Shown here one piece after another: positions 62,182 to 64,000 of a DNA stretch of 64,000 nt. The translations under genes were made by a program, and so were the position numbers. Numbering within the stretch: the stretch's first letter is position 1; each line of letters opens with the position of its first letter. The stretch is from positions 364,960-428,959 of the forward strand of contig NZ_FMAY01000003.1 in NCBI RefSeq assembly GCF_900094925.1, given 5' to 3'. The notes under the pieces were generated by a model. That model ran no database searches. It worked only from the letters and a program-made list of their open reading frames with translations, and was not told the origin of the DNA. The DNA is from Kosakonia oryzendophytica (GTDB taxonomy: Bacteria; Pseudomonadota; Gammaproteobacteria; Enterobacterales; Enterobacteriaceae).

Positions 62182-63456
62182 ATGAGCGTTTCGCAAAAAC
62201 GCATCGTTGTGACGGGAATGGGCATAGTCAGCCCACTGGGGTGTGGCGTGTCGCATGTCTGGCAATCTCTGCTACAGGGAACATCGGGGATTTCTCGTCT
62301 GCCTGACGATATCGTTGATGATATTCCCTGCAAAGTCGCGGGCCAGGTTCCTTCTGTCGAACACGATCCGCAGCATGGTTTCGATCCTCTGTCGGTTATT
62401 CCCGCAAAAGAGCGCAAAAAGATGGATCGCTTTATCGAGTTTGCGTTGGTTGCCGCCCATGAGGCGCTAACCCAGGCTGGGTGGTTTCCCGAAGATCAAA
62501 CGGAAAAGGATCGCACTGCCACGGTGATTGCGACCGGTATTGGTGGATTTAACGAGATTGCCAATGCGGTACAGATCACGGATTCACGCGGACCTCGCCG
62601 CCTCTCTCCATTCACCATTCCCTCTTTTCTGGCTAATCTGGCAGCAGGACATGTCTCTATTGCGCATGGCTTTCGCGGTCCCATTGGCGCGCCTGTTACA
62701 GCCTGTGCCGCAGGCGCACAGGCAATAGGCGATGCTGCACGGATGATCCGTAGCGGTGAAGCAGATATCGCATTATGTGGTGGCAGTGAGGCGGCCATTC
62801 ATCGGGTTAGCCTCGCGGGATTTGCCGCTGCCAGAGCGCTTTCCAGCGGATTTAATGACTTTCCGGCAACCGCATCCCGGCCTTTTGATCGCGATCGTGA
62901 TGGTTTTGTGATGGGAGAGGGCGCTGGATTATTGGTCATTGAATCGCTGGAGCATGCGCAGGCGCGTGGAGCAACACCGCTGGCTGAGTTGGTGGGATAT
63001 GGAACCAGCGCGGATGCTTATCATCTGACCGCCGGCCCCGAAGACGGGAATGGAGCACGCCGGGCAATGGAAGCCGCGATCCGTCAGGCAGGCATCACAG
63101 CAGAAGATATCCAGCATATCAATGCACATGCAACGTCAACACAGGTAGGGGACAAAGGTGAGCTGGCCGCCATCAAAAGCGTTTTTGGCTCAACCCCAGT
63201 GGCAGTAACGTCAACAAAATCTGCAACAGGTCACCTGCTCGGCGCAGCCGGCGGGATCGAGGCGATTTTTACCATTCAGGCTTTACGTGAACAGATTGCT
63301 CCACCAACACTAAATCTACACACCCCTGATGATGAAGCGGACGGCGTTAATCTGGTGGCGCTGAAAGCGCGTCCACTCAGCATGCGCTACGCGTTATCGA
63401 ATGGTTTTGGGTTCGGTGGTGTTAATGCCAGTTTGTTGTTGAAGCGCTGGGAGTGA
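62182..63456 (+). CDS. FabF-like beta-ketoacyl synthase II
   Basis: 424 residues, whole KAS II fold. The Cys-His-His triad is intact: C175 (VTACAAGAQAIGDAA), H316 (NAHATSTQVGD) and H351 (ATGHLLGAAGG). Differences from E. coli FabF include AHAT for AHGT after the first His and FGFGGVN for FGFGGTN in the gate loop. It could elongate a special acyl chain or replace FabF when FabF is inhibited. AAGGAG at 8 bases supports the ATG at 62182; a TTG two codons upstream is less likely. No carrier protein gene adjoins it. Confidence 0.88.
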   Translation: MSVSQKRIVVTGMGIVSPLGCGVSHVWQSLLQGTSGISRLPDDIVDDIPCKVAGQVPSVEHDPQHGFDPLSVIPAKERKKMDRFIEFALVAAHEALTQAGWFPEDQTEKDRTATVIATGIGGFNEIANAVQITDSRGPRRLSPFTIPSFLANLAAGHVSIAHGFRGPIGAPVTACAAGAQAIGDAARMIRSGEADIALCGGSEAAIHRVSLAGFAAARALSSGFNDFPATASRPFDRDRDGFVMGEGAGLLVIESLEHAQARGATPLAELVGYGTSADAYHLTAGPEDGNGARRAMEAAIRQAGITAEDIQHINAHATSTQVGDKGELAAIKSVFGSTPVAVTSTKSATGHLLGAAGGIEAIFTIQALREQIAPPTLNLHTPDDEADGVNLVALKARPLSMRYALSNGFGFGGVNASLLLKRWE

Positions 63457-63461
63457 TTGAT

Positions 63462-63483
63462 AAAAGGGCTTAATTGCCCTTTT
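63462..63483 (+). terminator. Terminator after the KAS gene
   Basis: AAAAGGGC and GCCCTTTT pair around TTAATT, five bases after the KAS stop, followed by ATTTTAT. Confidence 0.85.
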
Positions 63484-63502
63484 ATTTTATAAATCAAAGA
63501 CG

Positions 63503-63534
63503 AAAAAAAACCGTATCTCGCAAGAGATACGGTT
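63503..63534 (-). terminator. Terminator of the rrn/tRNA-Asp transcript
   Basis: AACCGTATCTC and GAGATACGGTT form an 11-base stem around GCAA; on the minus strand an eight-T run follows (TTTTTTTT with the pairing bases). It lies just past the tRNA 3' end. Confidence 0.88.
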
Positions 63535-63545
63535 CTTAAAATGAG

Positions 63546-63622
63546 TGGCGGAACGGACGGGACTCGAACCCGCGACCCCCTGCGTGACAGGCAGGTATTC
63601 TAACCGACTGAACTACCGCTCC
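63546..63622 (-). tRNA. aspU: tRNA-Asp (GTC), aspU position
   Basis: 77 bases, identical to the tRNA at 51598. It is the distal tRNA of the rrn operon, downstream of the 5S gene, as aspU is at rrnH of E. coli. Confidence 0.97.
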
Positions 63623-63672
63623 ACCGAATTTGTCACTTTACCGGTTTTTACACCGGTTTACTGCTTAATTTG

Positions 63673-63792
63673 ATGCCTGGCAGTTCCCTACTCTCGCATG
63701 GGGAGACCCCACACTACCATCGGCGCTACGGCGTTTCACTTCTGAGTTCGGCATGGGGTCAGGTGGGACCACCGCGCTAGTGCCGCCAGGCA
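63673..63792 (-). rRNA. rrf: 5S ribosomal RNA
   Basis: 120 bases from TGCCTGGCGGC to TGCCAGGCAT on the minus strand, with the conserved CCCATGCCGAACTCAGAAGT loop. Confidence 0.97.
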
Positions 63793-63884
63793 AATTCTGT
63801 CATCAACACACCTTCCGGTCTGTCAATCTAATCTGTATCAGGCTGATTATTGTCTCTCTTCCGCCAAAACATCTTCGGCGTTGT

Positions 63885-64000
63885 AAGGTTAAGCCTCACG
63901 GTTCATTAGTACCGGTTAGCTCAACGCATCGCTGCGCTTACACACCCGGCCTATCAACGTCGTCGTCTTCAACGTTCCTTCAGGAGACTTAAAGTCTCAG
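63885..64000 (-). rRNA. rrl: 23S ribosomal RNA, 3' end
   Basis: The last 116 bases of 23S rRNA on the minus strand, ending GGTTAAGCCTCAC-complement as in E. coli (mature end ...GAGGCTTAACCTT). The gene continues beyond the right edge. Confidence 0.95.

Overview
The window is a chromosomal segment of an Enterobacteriaceae bacterium. Many proteins (RelA, BarA, PpnN, QueF, DnaQ, RlmD, YafD, Eno, PyrG) read almost residue for residue like their Escherichia coli counterparts. The purine-nitrogen hpx genes and the garK-containing gud operon point to a relative of Klebsiella, Kosakonia, Enterobacter or Raoultella rather than to E. coli. I cannot fix the genus from the sequence alone. There is no phage, no insertion sequence and no CRISPR array.

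Layout, left to right. (1) 1-4408, minus strand: a GntR-headed dipeptide-type ABC transporter operon, whose permease gene runs off the left edge. (2) 4849-6155: a DeoR-family regulator and a divergent unknown small gene. (3) 6167-13351: allantoate and oxamate catabolism, with hpxJK and hpxU on the minus strand and hpxWXYZ on the plus strand. It carries sigma-54 promoters, an NtrC-like site and HpxU operators. (4) 13386-17697: cysJIH sulfite/PAPS reduction. (5) 18054-21758: queD, queE, ygcG and an SDR/thioester-reductase-like gene. (6) 21826-32470: eno, pyrG, mazG, relA, rlmD, barA. (7) 32516-37800: the D-glucarate operon gudP-gudX-gudD-garK. (8) 38316-47470: yqcA-truC-yqcC, the CsrB regulatory RNA with an upstream UvrY box, syd, queF, ppnN, sdaC-sdaB, xni. 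(9) 47505-51551: the second purine locus, hpxSAB with divergent hpxC (allantoin uptake, racemisation, hydrolysis). (10) 51598-58819: tRNA-Asp, dnaQ/rnhA, yafS, gloB, mltD, yafD, yafC, dkgB. (11) 58943-63483: an accessory cassette of an HxlR regulator, EmrA-like and EmrB-like efflux proteins and a FabF-like ketoacyl synthase. (12) 63546-64000: an identical tRNA-Asp, 5S rRNA and the 3' end of 23S rRNA, all on the minus strand (end of an rrn operon).

How the parts work together. The two hpx loci form one nitrogen-scavenging route. HpxC imports allantoin; HpxA and HpxB convert it to allantoate; HpxK and HpxJ take it through ureidoglycine to oxalurate; HpxW hydrolyses oxamate; HpxXYZ probably act around oxalurate. 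Regulation read from the DNA fits nitrogen control: sigma-54 promoters before hpxJ and hpxW, an NtrC-type palindrome upstream of hpxJ, and HpxU and HpxS operators. BarA and CsrB, two parts of the BarA-UvrY-Csr circuit, are both present. The gud operon feeds glucarate toward 2-phosphoglycerate, the substrate of Eno.

The most unusual part is the HxlR-EmrAB-FabF-like cassette next to the rrn operon. Its make-up (efflux pump plus an extra copy of a fatty-acid-synthesis drug target) suggests resistance to FabF-type inhibitors or a specialised acyl product, but this is inference.
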